This document shows positions 24,630 through 32,635 of a stretch of 35,246 nt of DNA, piece after piece. The notes beneath the pieces were generated by a model that searched no databases, had not been told where the DNA came from, and saw only the letters and a list, made by a program, of their open reading frames with translations. Positions within the stretch are counted from its first letter, which is position 1; each line of letters starts with the position of its first letter. Source of the DNA: Planktomarina sp. (GTDB taxonomy: Bacteria; Pseudomonadota; Alphaproteobacteria; Rhodobacterales; Rhodobacteraceae); the NCBI GenBank assembly GCA_020629775.1, contig JAHDCP010000017.1, forward strand, positions 1 through 35,246, read 5' to 3'. A program made the translations under genes and the position numbers.

Positions 24630-26429
24630 TTAATGGTTGTCGCGCGGCATGTGTTTGCGCGCGATATCGCGGTAATTGGGGGCGTCACGCAGGGTCATGC
24701 CCTCGTCCAGACGGCCCACCATTTCACGGAAATATTGCTGCCAAGGGGATTGGCTTTCGGGCATCTGATACCCGCCCGCCGCCAGCATATCTGCCGCACG
24801 GGTTTTCAATTCTGCATCAGACAACAACATATCGGCCGTGCATTTGTTCAAATCAATCCGCACCATGTCCCCTGTTTGCAGCAGGGACAAACCACCGCCA
24901 TCCGCCGCTTCGGGCGATGCGTTCAAAATGGACGGTGATCCGGACGTGCCTGATTGCCGCCCATCCCCGATGCACGGCAACGCCTTAACGCCCTGCTTCA
25001 ACAGATATGACGGCGCGCGCATGTTCACCACTTCCGCCCCGCCGGGATACCCTTTGGGCCCCGCGCCGCGCATGAACAAAATGCAGCTGTCATCAATGTT
25101 TTCGGCCGGATCATCGATGCGATGGTGGTAATCTTCCGGCCCGTCAAACACCACAGCCCGCCCTTCAAACGCACCCGGATCATCGGGGTTAGACAAATAT
25201 CGTTCGCGGAACGCGTCCGAAATCACCGATGTTTTCATAATCGCACTGTCGAACAGATTGCCCTTCAGGTTGATGAAACCCGCCGCATCCATCAGCGGGT
25301 TTGCCACAGGCAAGATCACGTCTTGGTTGGTGGATCGCACATCGCCACAGTTGTCGGCCATGGTTTTGCCGTTGGCTGTGATGGCCCCCGGATGCGGCAG
25401 AAGCCCTTCTGCCATCAATTCCCCAATCACCGCCGGGACACCGCCCGCGCGTTGATAATCTTCGCCCAGGTATTTGCCCGCCGGTTGCAGGTTCACCAAA
25501 AGCGGCACGTCGTGGCCAACGTTTTGCCAATCGTCATTATCCAAAGCCACGCCCAAATGTTTGGCAATCCCGTTCAAGTGAATGGGCGCGTTGGTGGACC
25601 CGCCAATGGCGGAATTCACCACCACCGCATTTTCAAACGCTTCGCGGGTCATGATATCCGAGGGGCGCAGATCTTCCCACACCATGTCCACAATCCGGCG
25701 GCCCGTTTCGTAAGACATCTGACCCCGTTCGCGATATGGCGCGGGAATGGCGGCGGACCCGGGCAGTTGCATGCCCAGTGCTTCCGCCAGGGAATTCATC
25801 GTGGTGGCCGTGCCCATGGTGTTGCAATACCCCACCGAAGGGGCCGATGCCGCGGCGATTTCCATGAAGCCCGCATCGTCAATTTCGCCCTTGGCCACCA
25901 TTTCCCTGGCTTTCCAGATCACGGTGCCGGACCCGGCCCGTTCATTGTCCCACCAGCCGTTCAGCATGGGGCCGACAGACAGGGCAATGGCAGGAATGTT
26001 CACCGTGGCCGCAGCCATCAGCAAGGCAGGGGTGGTCTTGTCACAGCCGATGGTCAGAACAACCCCATCGATGGGATACCCATACAAGCTTTCCACCAAA
26101 CCCAAGTATGCCAAATTCCGATCCAAAGACGCGGTGGGGCGTTTGCCGGTTTCCTGAATGGGGTGCACAGGCACTTCCAAGGCAATCCCGCCAGCGGCAA
26201 TGATCCCATCGCGCACGCGCTTGGCCAGTTCAATGTGGTGGCGGTTGCAAGGGGACAGATCGCTGCCCGTCTGAGCGATGGCGATGATCGGTTTGCCGCC
26301 CTGCAATTCTTCGCGCGTCAGGCCATAATTCAAGTACCGTTCCAGATACAGCGCGGTCATTTCCGGGTTGTCGGGATTGTTGAACCATTTGCGCGAGCGC
26401 AGGTCTTCGGGCTTGATTTTATGGGTCAT
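24630..26429 (-). CDS. IlvD/Edd family dehydratase, pentonate/aldonate type (L-arabonate dehydratase-like)
   Basis: 599 residues. Iron-sulfur dehydratase that converts a sugar acid to its 2-keto-3-deoxy form. Cysteines Cys61 (LSPCNRHH), Cys129 ([11 protein letters not shown]) and Cys202 (VGYCNTMGT) have the same spacing as the [2Fe-2S] ligands described for Rhizobium L-arabinonate dehydratase (C59, C127, C200). Further family motifs are [26 protein letters not shown] and [20 protein letters not shown]. The opening [22 protein letters not shown] is typical of the pentonate subgroup rather than of biosynthetic IlvD. The exact sugar acid (arabonate, fuconate, xylonate or other) is not readable. 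It is preceded by the SDR gene (59 bases) and followed by the FAH gene. Confidence 0.92.
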   Translation of the reverse strand: MTHKIKPEDLRSRKWFNNPDNPEMTALYLERYLNYGLTREELQGGKPIIAIAQTGSDLSPCNRHHIELAKRVRDGIIAAGGIALEVPVHPIQETGKRPTASLDRNLAYLGLVESLYGYPIDGVVLTIGCDKTTPALLMAAATVNIPAIALSVGPMLNGWWDNERAGSGTVIWKAREMVAKGEIDDAGFMEIAAASAPSVGYCNTMGTATTMNSLAEALGMQLPGSAAIPAPYRERGQMSYETGRRIVDMVWEDLRPSDIMTREAFENAVVVNSAIGGSTNAPIHLNGIAKHLGVALDNDDWQNVGHDVPLLVNLQPAGKYLGEDYQRAGGVPAVIGELMAEGLLPHPGAITANGKTMADNCGDVRSTNQDVILPVANPLMDAAGFINLKGNLFDSAIMKTSVISDAFRERYLSNPDDPGAFEGRAVVFDGPEDYHHRIDDPAENIDDSCILFMRGAGPKGYPGGAEVVNMRAPSYLLKQGVKALPCIGDGRQSGTSGSPSILNASPEAADGGGLSLLQTGDMVRIDLNKCTADMLLSDAELKTRAADMLAAGGYQMPESQSPWQQYFREMVGRLDEGMTLRDAPNYRDIARKHMPRDNH

Positions 26430-26488
26430 GGGACAGTCCTGTTGGTGTTGGGGCCAGTGTTAGCGACAGCACGGGCCAAGGTGAAGGG

Positions 26489-27235
26489 CTATCCCGACCA
26501 GCCCCCATCAATCACGTGCGACTGCCCTGTGGTAAACGCACTTTCATCGCTGGCCAGATACACCACCAGCGCGGCAATTTCTTCCGCCTTGGCAACGCGG
26601 CCCATGGGTTGGCGGGACACAAAGGCCTCCATCGCGGCGTCATAACTGCCCATGTCTTCGCCCAGCGCTTTGACACGGTCATGCCAACTGGGGCTTTCCA
26701 CGGTGCCTGGGCAAATGCAGTTACAGCGGATCCCTTTGGTGATGTAATCCACCGCCACGGATTTGGTCATGCCGATCACCGCCGCTTTGGTGGTGCCATA
26801 GGCAAATCGGTTCGGCGCGCCAATGATGGATGAACAGGCCGAAGACATGTTGATGATGGACCCTGCGCCCCGTTCCAACATGCCGGGCAACGCCGCTTGC
26901 ATGGTGCGGAACATGGATTTGACGTTCAGATCAAATGCGAAATCCCAGTCTTCGACGACGCAATCCAAAACAGTGCCGTGATGCACAAAGCCCGCGCAGT
27001 TGAACAAAACATCCGGCTGGGCGGCGGCCACCCCTGCATCCACGCTGGCAGTATCGCGCACATCCAAGACAAGTGTGTGCAAGAATTCACTTTTGGGCAA
27101 ATCAGCCAACAGGGTTTCATTCACATCTGTGGCCCAAACGTGCGCCCCTTCTGCGACCATGGCCAATACACTGGCGCGCCCAATGCCCTGACCCGCAGCC
27201 GTGACCAAAACCCGCTTTCCTGATAATCTGCCCAC
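26489..27235 (-). CDS. SDR dehydrogenase, DHRS6 / 2-keto-3-deoxy-L-fuconate dehydrogenase type
   Basis: 248 residues, classical short-chain dehydrogenase: cofactor motif TAAGQGIGR (12-20, with Ala replacing the first Gly), acidic ATDVN near residue 36 suggesting NAD, NCAG (79-82), INMSS with the catalytic Ser, Tyr146 and Lys150 in YGTTK. The stretch AGFVHHGTVLDC and the NR before the catalytic Tyr closely resemble human DHRS6/BDH2 as I recall it, including arginines in the CPGTV loop and the RQxxGR segment said to bind the substrate carboxylate. Bacterial relatives oxidise 2-keto-3-deoxy-L-fuconate to the 2,4-diketo acid, the step between the dehydratase and FAH hydrolase downstream. First gene of the minus-strand unit. 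Confidence 0.9.
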   Translation of the reverse strand: MGRLSGKRVLVTAAGQGIGRASVLAMVAEGAHVWATDVNETLLADLPKSEFLHTLVLDVRDTASVDAGVAAAQPDVLFNCAGFVHHGTVLDCVVEDWDFAFDLNVKSMFRTMQAALPGMLERGAGSIINMSSACSSIIGAPNRFAYGTTKAAVIGMTKSVAVDYITKGIRCNCICPGTVESPSWHDRVKALGEDMGSYDAAMEAFVSRQPMGRVAKAEEIAALVVYLASDESAFTTGQSHVIDGGWSG

Positions 27236-27276
27236 AACGGCCCCCTTTGTTACATGGGATCAGGCTACAGCCCCCC

Positions 27277-27311
27277 TTGCCCATGGCAATCAAAAAACGA
27301 TAGCGATAACA
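27277..27311. promoter_or_regulatory. Candidate regulatory elements between divergent SDR genes
   Basis: The 102-base gap between two divergent dehydrogenase genes holds TTGCCCATGGCAA (27277-27289, arms TTGCC/GGCAA around CAT) and CGATAGCGATAACA (27298-27311), a weakly symmetric sequence around CG resembling LacI/GntR-type half sites. One shared operator could control both sugar-acid units. Symmetry is modest and no -35/-10 pair is convincing, so this is only a pointer. Confidence 0.25.
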
Positions 27312-27337
27312 AAACAGCCATCACCATCGGGGACACC

Positions 27338-28093
27338 ATGTCACTTTCACTGTTTGATTTGACCGGAAAACGGGCCTTGATCACTGGATCCAGCCAGGGG
27401 ATCGGGTTTGCCCTGGCCAAAGGCATGGCCGCCGCTGGGGCCCAAGTGGTTCTGAATGGGCGGGATACAAATAAACTGACCGCCGCCGCTGGCGAAATCG
27501 AAAATGCGCAGCAATTGCCGTTTGATGTCACGGACCACAATGCCGTGCGCGATGCCGTGGATGGGTTCGAAGCGAACCATGGCCCGATTGATATTTTGGT
27601 GAACAATGCAGGCATGCAGCACCGAGCCGAGCTGCAGGATTTCCCCGCCGATGCGTTTGAAAAGTTGCTGCAAACCAATGTCGCCAGTGTGTTCCATGTG
27701 GGCCAAGCCGTGGCCCGGCACATGATCGGGCGTGGCGCAGGGCACATCATCAATATTGCCAGCGTTCAAACCGCCTTGGCCCGCCCAACGATCGCGCCGT
27801 ACACGGCCACCAAGGGCGCGGTTGCGAACTTGACCAAAGGCATGGCCACCGATTGGGCGAAGTATGGGTTGAACTGCAATGCCATCGCCCCAGGGTATTT
27901 CCTGACACCGCTGAACAAAGCGTTGTCTGATGACCCAAAATTCAACGGTTGGCTTGAAAACCGTGTGCCCGCCGGGCGGTGGGGCAACGTCGATGAATTG
28001 GTGGGGGCCGCGATATACCTGGGATCAGCTGCGTCTTCTTTTGTAAATGGCCACACGCTTTACGTGGATGGCGGCATAACAGTGAGTTTGTGA
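27338..28093 (+). CDS. SDR dehydrogenase, gluconate 5-dehydrogenase-like
   Basis: 251 residues from ATG 27338 (MSLSLFDLTGKRALITG); the upstream in-frame ATG at 27254 adds a leader without family similarity. Classical SDR: TGSSQGIG cofactor motif, NGRD after the second strand (pattern of NADP-type gluconate dehydrogenases), NNAG, the NIAS catalytic serine segment and YTATK with the catalytic Tyr and Lys. FDLTGKRALITGSSQGIG, then NGRD and the ending YVDGGITVSL closely match gluconate 5-dehydrogenases (IdnO), which interconvert D-gluconate and 5-ketogluconate. It is followed after one base by a PfkB kinase, so the two form a sugar or sugar-acid unit divergent from the dehydratase genes. Confidence 0.88.
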   Translation: MSLSLFDLTGKRALITGSSQGIGFALAKGMAAAGAQVVLNGRDTNKLTAAAGEIENAQQLPFDVTDHNAVRDAVDGFEANHGPIDILVNNAGMQHRAELQDFPADAFEKLLQTNVASVFHVGQAVARHMIGRGAGHIINIASVQTALARPTIAPYTATKGAVANLTKGMATDWAKYGLNCNAIAPGYFLTPLNKALSDDPKFNGWLENRVPAGRWGNVDELVGAAIYLGSAASSFVNGHTLYVDGGITVSL

Positions 28094-28094
28094 T

Positions 28095-29027
28095 ATGATA
28101 GTTGTTGGCGGTGATAACCTGATCGACATGCTGCAGTCTGACCGGACAGCAGATGAAATAACCTTTGCGGGCATGCGCGGCGGATCTGCATATAACACAG
28201 CGCGGGCCATTGGCCTGCAGTCCCAAAGCGTGGGGTACATCACCCCCATCTCCACCGACAGTTTGGGGGATTTCCTGGCCGACAAAATCTTGGCCGATGG
28301 CGCAGAACTGTTGTCAGACCGTTTGCCCAACCCATCCTCTTTGGCGGTGGTGACCCTGACAAACGGCCAAGCCGGTTACCAGTTTTACCGCCAAGGCACC
28401 GCAGAACGCATGGTGGACACCGCCATGCTTGCCGCCAACACACCCGGCACGATCACCGCATTTCACCTAACGTCACTTGGGATCGTGGAAGGGGCCGATG
28501 CAGATGCATGGGCGGACCACTATGAAGCCCAGCGCCAAGCCGGCGTTTTGACCACGCTGGACCCCAACGTGCGCCCGTTGCTGATTGATGGGCGCGAACA
28601 GTACCTGGCCCGGTTGAACCGCTTGTTCGCCAACACGGGGCTGCTGAAACTCAGCGATGAAGATTTGGAATGGATTTATCCAGACCTGGGGTTCGATGCC
28701 GCGTGCCAAGCCGTGCTGGCCGCAACATCCGCCGCTTTGACTGTGGTCACCAAGGGCGGTGATGGTGCCGTGGCGTTCCACAAAGATGGCCCGATCGAAA
28801 TTCCCGCCGCCCCTGTAGACACACTGGTGGACACCGTGGGCGCGGGCGATACATTTATGGGAACGCTGCTGTCCGAATTGTCCCGAAGGGGCGCATTGAA
28901 CACAAACGCAGTGGCCGCTTTGTCTTCGGATGAAGTGTTACAAATCATCACGACAGCGGCCTTTGCGGCGGCAATCAACTGCGGACGCAAGGGGTGCCAG
29001 CCCCCCACGGATGCAGAACTGAACTAA
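28095..29027 (+). CDS. PfkB-family carbohydrate kinase
   Basis: 310 residues. Ribokinase/PfkB fold: N-terminal substrate motif GMRGGSAYNTARAIG (residues 26-40), TLDPNVRPLLI in the middle and the C-terminal ATP/anion-hole signature VDTVGAGDTFMGTLL with the catalytic Asp. The kinase phosphorylates a sugar or keto-deoxy acid: fructokinase and 2-keto-3-deoxygluconate kinase both fit, and the neighbouring gluconate-5-dehydrogenase-like gene does not settle it. The ATG follows the SDR stop by one base and its own stop lies 23 bases before the next gene, so at least the first two are coupled. Confidence 0.88.
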   Translation: MIVVGGDNLIDMLQSDRTADEITFAGMRGGSAYNTARAIGLQSQSVGYITPISTDSLGDFLADKILADGAELLSDRLPNPSSLAVVTLTNGQAGYQFYRQGTAERMVDTAMLAANTPGTITAFHLTSLGIVEGADADAWADHYEAQRQAGVLTTLDPNVRPLLIDGREQYLARLNRLFANTGLLKLSDEDLEWIYPDLGFDAACQAVLAATSAALTVVTKGGDGAVAFHKDGPIEIPAAPVDTLVDTVGAGDTFMGTLLSELSRRGALNTNAVAALSSDEVLQIITTAAFAAAINCGRKGCQPPTDAELN

Positions 29028-29050
29028 GGGTCTGACGAAAGGGCGTTTCC

Positions 29051-30028
29051 ATGGGATTACTGCAAAATGGCAAATGGTTGGACCAATGGTACGACACCAA
29101 AGCCACAGGCGGCGCCTTCAAACGCCAAGACGCAGGATTTCGCAATTGGATCACCCCTGATGGCAGCCCAGGCCCCAGCGGTGTGGGCGGCTTCAAAGCT
29201 GAACCAGGCAGGTACCACCTTTATGTCTCGCTGGCCTGCCCGTGGGCCCACCGCGCCCTGATCTTTCGGGTTCTTAAGAACTTGGAAGATATGATCAGCG
29301 TATCGGCGGTGCATTGGTTGATGCTGGAAAATGGATGGACCTTCCAAGATGGCCCTGGTGTCGTGCCGGACCCCCACAAGGGGGCGGAATACATGCACCA
29401 AATCTACACGGCCGCCGACCCAAACTATTCAGGTCGGGTCACGGTGCCTGTGTTGTGGGACACCCACCAAAACACCATCGTGTCCAATGAATCGTCCGAA
29501 ATTATCCGCATGTTCAATTCAGCCTTCGATGGTGTCGGCGCGGCCGAAGGGGATTTCTATCCAGCCCCCCTGCGCACAGAAATAGATGAGGTGAACGCCC
29601 GCATCTATGACACGTTGAACAACGGTGTTTACAAATGCGGTTTTGCCACCACGCAGGCGGCCTATGACGCGGCCATTACGCCTTTGTTCGACACGTTGGA
29701 TTGGTTGGAATCCCGCCTGGAAAACAGCCGTTACCTGGTGGGCAGTGACCAAACCGAAGCGGACTGGCGGCTGTTCACAACATTGGTGCGCTTTGATCCG
29801 GTGTACGTGGGGCATTTCAAATGTAACTTGGCGCGCATTGAAGATTATCCAAATCTGTCAGGGTATTTGCGAGACTTGTACCAACATCCGGGCGTTTCAG
29901 AAACGGTCAACATGCGCCACATTAAGGCGCACTACTACGAAAGTCACCGTACCATTAACCCCACGGGCATTGTTCCCGAAGGCCCAGAAATGCACTTGGA
30001 TGCCCCACACCATCGCAGTTCACTGTAA
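29051..30028 (+). CDS. Glutathionyl-hydroquinone reductase (Xi-class GST, YqjG/ECM4 type)
   Basis: 325 residues. The start KWLDQWYDTKATGGAFKRQDAGFRNWI region and the catalytic YVSLACPWAHRALI motif, with nucleophile Cys63 in CPWAHR, define Xi-class GSTs. The C-terminal domain has the typical YKCGFATTQAAYDAA and RFDPVYVGHFKCNL, then NLSGYLRDLYQHPGV. These enzymes reduce glutathionyl-hydroquinones, releasing oxidised glutathione, in quinone or aromatic detoxification. It lies 23 bases after the PfkB kinase, so may be read through from that unit, but it is likely a housekeeping stress enzyme and not part of sugar metabolism. Confidence 0.93.
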   Translation: MGLLQNGKWLDQWYDTKATGGAFKRQDAGFRNWITPDGSPGPSGVGGFKAEPGRYHLYVSLACPWAHRALIFRVLKNLEDMISVSAVHWLMLENGWTFQDGPGVVPDPHKGAEYMHQIYTAADPNYSGRVTVPVLWDTHQNTIVSNESSEIIRMFNSAFDGVGAAEGDFYPAPLRTEIDEVNARIYDTLNNGVYKCGFATTQAAYDAAITPLFDTLDWLESRLENSRYLVGSDQTEADWRLFTTLVRFDPVYVGHFKCNLARIEDYPNLSGYLRDLYQHPGVSETVNMRHIKAHYYESHRTINPTGIVPEGPEMHLDAPHHRSSL

Positions 30029-30034
30029 CCAAAA

Positions 30035-30062
30035 AAGGGAAGATCATCCCTGACCTTCCCTT
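30035..30062 (-). terminator. Hairpin terminator candidate between converging units
   Basis: AAGGGAAG (30035-30042) pairs perfectly with CTTCCCTT (30055-30062), loop 12 bases. The A-run 30031-30036 gives a T-run on the minus strand, so it suits the regulator gene ending at 30223; its position 7 bases after the hydroquinone reductase stop means it probably also ends that plus-strand unit, though with only two T residues. Confidence 0.6.
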
Positions 30063-30167
30063 AACGAGCACAAAAGGCTTTCACCTTCTCCGCGCGCGGC
30101 CATCGGCTCCTCAGCCTGTACCGCCCAGCGACTTTCAAACAATTTAATTAACATTTTCTTTCTTTGC

Positions 30168-30217
30168 GCCAAAAATACCTTGGGGTGAAGGCCGCCAGGC
30201 CGAGGGGCAACGCCCCT
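30168..30217. repeat. Possible Rhodobacterales intergenic repeat element
   Basis: The segment GCGCCAAAAATACCTTGGGG followed by short hairpins GGCCGCCAGGCC and AGGGGCAACGCCCCT (30203-30208 with 30212-30217) resembles a palindromic element I recall near gene ends in Rhodobacterales genomes, with the same AAAATACC and GGGGC-GCCCC parts. It lies just after the stop of the minus-strand regulator gene and may act as or near a terminator. No second copy is visible in this window, so the repeat status is unproven. Confidence 0.33.
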
Positions 30218-30222
30218 GAATT

Positions 30223-30819
30223 TCAGCCCCCCCGAAACGCTTTGGCCACCAAATTGAATTTCGCCATCCGGTCATACATCGTGTTGCGCGGGATCGCTAA
30301 ACGATCGGCAGCCACGGCCACTTTACCGTCAGCCTCGGCCAGTGCTTGTTCCAAAATCGCCTTTTCATGGTCTTCCAAACGGGTGGCCAAGGGCCGATCG
30401 TCGGGCCCAGCACGCTGATCCAACTCCACCTTCAATGCGCGATTGTCCAAGACCACACGGCGATGATCCAAGGCGCGGGTAATGGAATCCACCAAGCGGT
30501 CAGGCTCAAACGGTTTTTCCAAATAATCATACGCCCCCGCCTTCATGGCCCGCATGGCAGTGGGCACATCTGAATGGCCTGTCAACAAGATCACCGGCAA
30601 TTCGGGGTCCTTGGAATTCACGAAATCCAATACCTCGAACCCGCTGTGATCAGGCATGCGAATGTCAGACAAAATGACCCCCGCGAAATTGGCCCTGATC
30701 GAACGCCGGGCCTGGGTAAACCCGTTGGTGGGAATGGGGGTCAGGTCCGCCAGTTCCACGGTCTGCGCAATGGCTGCGCGCAGGGCAGTGTCGTCTTCAA
30801 TGATCAGAACTTTGTTCAT
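30223..30819 (-). CDS. DctD-like response regulator without AAA+ domain (receiver + Fis-type HTH)
   Basis: 198 residues. Receiver domain 1-120: acidic pocket EDD (8-10), phosphoacceptor Asp52 in LSDIRMPDHSG, conserved Thr in LLTGHSD and Lys in YLEKPFEPDRLV. The receiver and the following RRVVLDNRALK look like DctD. Where DctD has its sigma-54-activating AAA+ domain of about 240 residues, this protein goes after some 25 linker residues straight to a Fis-type helix-turn-helix (LEQALAEADGKVAVAADRLAI, then NTMYDRM; about 150-190). No GAFTGA or Walker motif is present. It is thus built like RegA/ActR but of DctD lineage. It directly follows the kinase gene with no gap. It likely controls the divergent dctPQM genes. 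Confidence 0.88.
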   Translation of the reverse strand: MNKVLIIEDDTALRAAIAQTVELADLTPIPTNGFTQARRSIRANFAGVILSDIRMPDHSGFEVLDFVNSKDPELPVILLTGHSDVPTAMRAMKAGAYDYLEKPFEPDRLVDSITRALDHRRVVLDNRALKVELDQRAGPDDRPLATRLEDHEKAILEQALAEADGKVAVAADRLAIPRNTMYDRMAKFNLVAKAFRGG

Positions 30820-32442
30820 CTATGCCTCCGAATGGGCCAAGGGCAATGTCATGCAAAACTGCGCCCCGTTTTCTGTATTTTGACATGACAGTTGCCCGCC
30901 AAATTGACTGACAATCCCGAATGACAACGCCAATCCCATCCCCAATCCTTGGGAAGACCCCAAATCTTTGGTGGAATAAAACGGTTCAAAAACTTGGCTG
31001 GGATCTTCGATGCCGGTGCCGCTGTCTTGGACCGTCAATATCGCGCGGGTTGCGTCCACGGTCAGGGCGATTTCCAAACGCTTTTCCGGCACCGTTTCCA
31101 TGGCGTCCAATGCATTGGTGACCAGGTTCAAAACCACTTGTTCCAGGCGCACCTGCCCGCCCAAAACCATGACAGGGCCATTGGGCAAATCCATGGTGAC
31201 ATCCGCCCCACGTGCGGCAATATCTGGCGCTGCCATGGCCAGGGTGTTTTCCACCACCGGGCGCAAATCCAATACATCGCGCTGGGTGGCATCGCGTCGG
31301 GCAAAGGCGCGAAGGTTCCCGATGATCCGGGTGATACGCCGCACTTGATCGGCGATAAGGGACAGATTGCCATCCGCATCCTTGGGGCGATCTTTCGATA
31401 AAAACGTGCGGCCGTTTTCTGCAAATGTTTGGATGGCCGCCAAAGGTTGGTTCAACTCATGGCTGATCCCCGCTGACAACCGCCCTAACGCCGCCAGATT
31501 GGAGGCTTCCATCAACTTGGTTTGGGTTTGTTGCAGCGCTTGGGTCCGTTCCTGAACCCGTGCTTCCAGATTGGCGGAATATTCGGATTCCATGGCCAGC
31601 CGCCGCCGTTGCTGCATCAAAATCGCGCCGGCCAATCCCAGGGCCAAAACCAAGGCAGCGGTCAAACTTGCCCGCACCAAAGCCGTGTTTCGGGCCGGGG
31701 CAGTGTCCATGATGATCATCCCAGTCAATTCCAGCAAAGGCACGTCTGTGCGCACCACTTGGGCGTTTTTGGCAGTGGTCCCTTGCGCAAAAAACCAAGT
31801 GGGTTGGCCGCCGACATCCGCTTCACGGGTCAAAGGAAAGCCCCCTTCCCCAGGGGTTTTGGTCAATGACAACAACAAAAGATCAGATCTGTTGGCAGAA
31901 ATGGACAGATCATCACGGTTAAACAAAATCACCGGTTCTGGGGTGATGGGCCATTCAAATTCCAATGACCCAAATCCGGCGGACACCACCACAACCCCGC
32001 CCCCGCTGAACGTGCGGCTGAACCGCACCAAGCGTTCGCCCTGTTCAACGTCAACTTCATATCCCAAACGCCCATTGGCCGCGGCGTGGATCAACGCAGC
32101 ATCGTGAAGATACCCCACGCGGGCTTCATTGCTGGACGCCACAACGCGCCCGTTTTCGTCCGTCAGATCAATCTGCCACGCACCATAGGTCAGGCTGAAA
32201 TTGCTCAACTTTTCGGCCACGGTATCGTCGCCGACGCGGGGGTCTTGGGCCAATACGTTGGTCAGGGTGCGATACACATCCAACTGGCCGCGCAAGCGGC
32301 TGGTGGTTTCCGCCAACCGCACAGCCCCCGCAGCGCGGTCTTTGGACAATTCAGTGCGAAGGGTGTTTTGATAGGCCACAAACGTGGCCAAAACACCCAA
32401 AAGGGCGAACAATCCGAAACCGATGATTACACTGCGGCGCAC
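30820..32442 (-). CDS. dctB: DctB-like sensor histidine kinase
   Basis: 540 residues. TM1 about 5-24, a periplasmic sensing region about 25-255 of the tandem PAS-like DctB type (GAWQIDLTDENGRVVASSN, VGYLHDAALIHAAANGRLGYEV), TM2 about 256-277, a coiled-coil linker with VQERTQALQQTQ, then the HisKA domain with ALGRLSAGISHELNQPLAAI (His328) and the HATPase: VLNLVTNALDAM (N box), DSGTGIEDP (G1), FEPFYSTKD (F box) and GLGMGLALSFGIV (G2). DctB senses C4-dicarboxylates and works with DctD to control dicarboxylate uptake. Here it pairs with the short regulator immediately downstream and diverges from dctPQM. Confidence 0.92.
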   Translation of the reverse strand: MRRSVIIGFGLFALLGVLATFVAYQNTLRTELSKDRAAGAVRLAETTSRLRGQLDVYRTLTNVLAQDPRVGDDTVAEKLSNFSLTYGAWQIDLTDENGRVVASSNEARVGYLHDAALIHAAANGRLGYEVDVEQGERLVRFSRTFSGGGVVVVSAGFGSLEFEWPITPEPVILFNRDDLSISANRSDLLLLSLTKTPGEGGFPLTREADVGGQPTWFFAQGTTAKNAQVVRTDVPLLELTGMIIMDTAPARNTALVRASLTAALVLALGLAGAILMQQRRRLAMESEYSANLEARVQERTQALQQTQTKLMEASNLAALGRLSAGISHELNQPLAAIQTFAENGRTFLSKDRPKDADGNLSLIADQVRRITRIIGNLRAFARRDATQRDVLDLRPVVENTLAMAAPDIAARGADVTMDLPNGPVMVLGGQVRLEQVVLNLVTNALDAMETVPEKRLEIALTVDATRAILTVQDSGTGIEDPSQVFEPFYSTKDLGSSQGLGMGLALSFGIVSQFGGQLSCQNTENGAQFCMTLPLAHSEA

Positions 32443-32592
32443 GATTTACCTTTCGTCCCCAAGCCCGGATTTGTCCGAGATTTCGGAATTTTCGTCAACT
32501 GCGCAATTTTCAGACAGTTAAACCCTTCAAATGCGTAAGTTTTTTTCAATTTCAATAAAGTTCTTGCCTGATTGTAACCGAATCCCAGATGG

Positions 32593-32608
32593 TGGGTCAT
32601 CCGGTGCA
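32593..32608 (+). promoter_or_regulatory. Sigma-54-like promoter element upstream of dctP (weak)
   Basis: TGGGTCATCCGGTGCA has the GG and GC dinucleotides at the -24/-12 spacing of sigma-54 promoters and keeps TGG and TGCA; other consensus positions differ. A start about 12 bases after the GC (near 32619) would leave a leader of some 17 bases before dctP, with GGGAGG at 32625-32630. The partner regulator in the window lacks a sigma-54 activation domain, so the element may be chance or a relic. Confidence 0.28.
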
Positions 32609-32635
32609 AAACGTACCGATCCATGGGAGGATACA

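Noticed and set aside
25122-26645. A long open frame of about 507 codons on the plus strand
   Set aside because: It is fully antisense to the dehydratase gene, whose motifs and iron-sulfur cysteines are convincing. The product is a His/Arg/Gly-rich mixture without family features, as expected for the antisense of a GC-rich gene.
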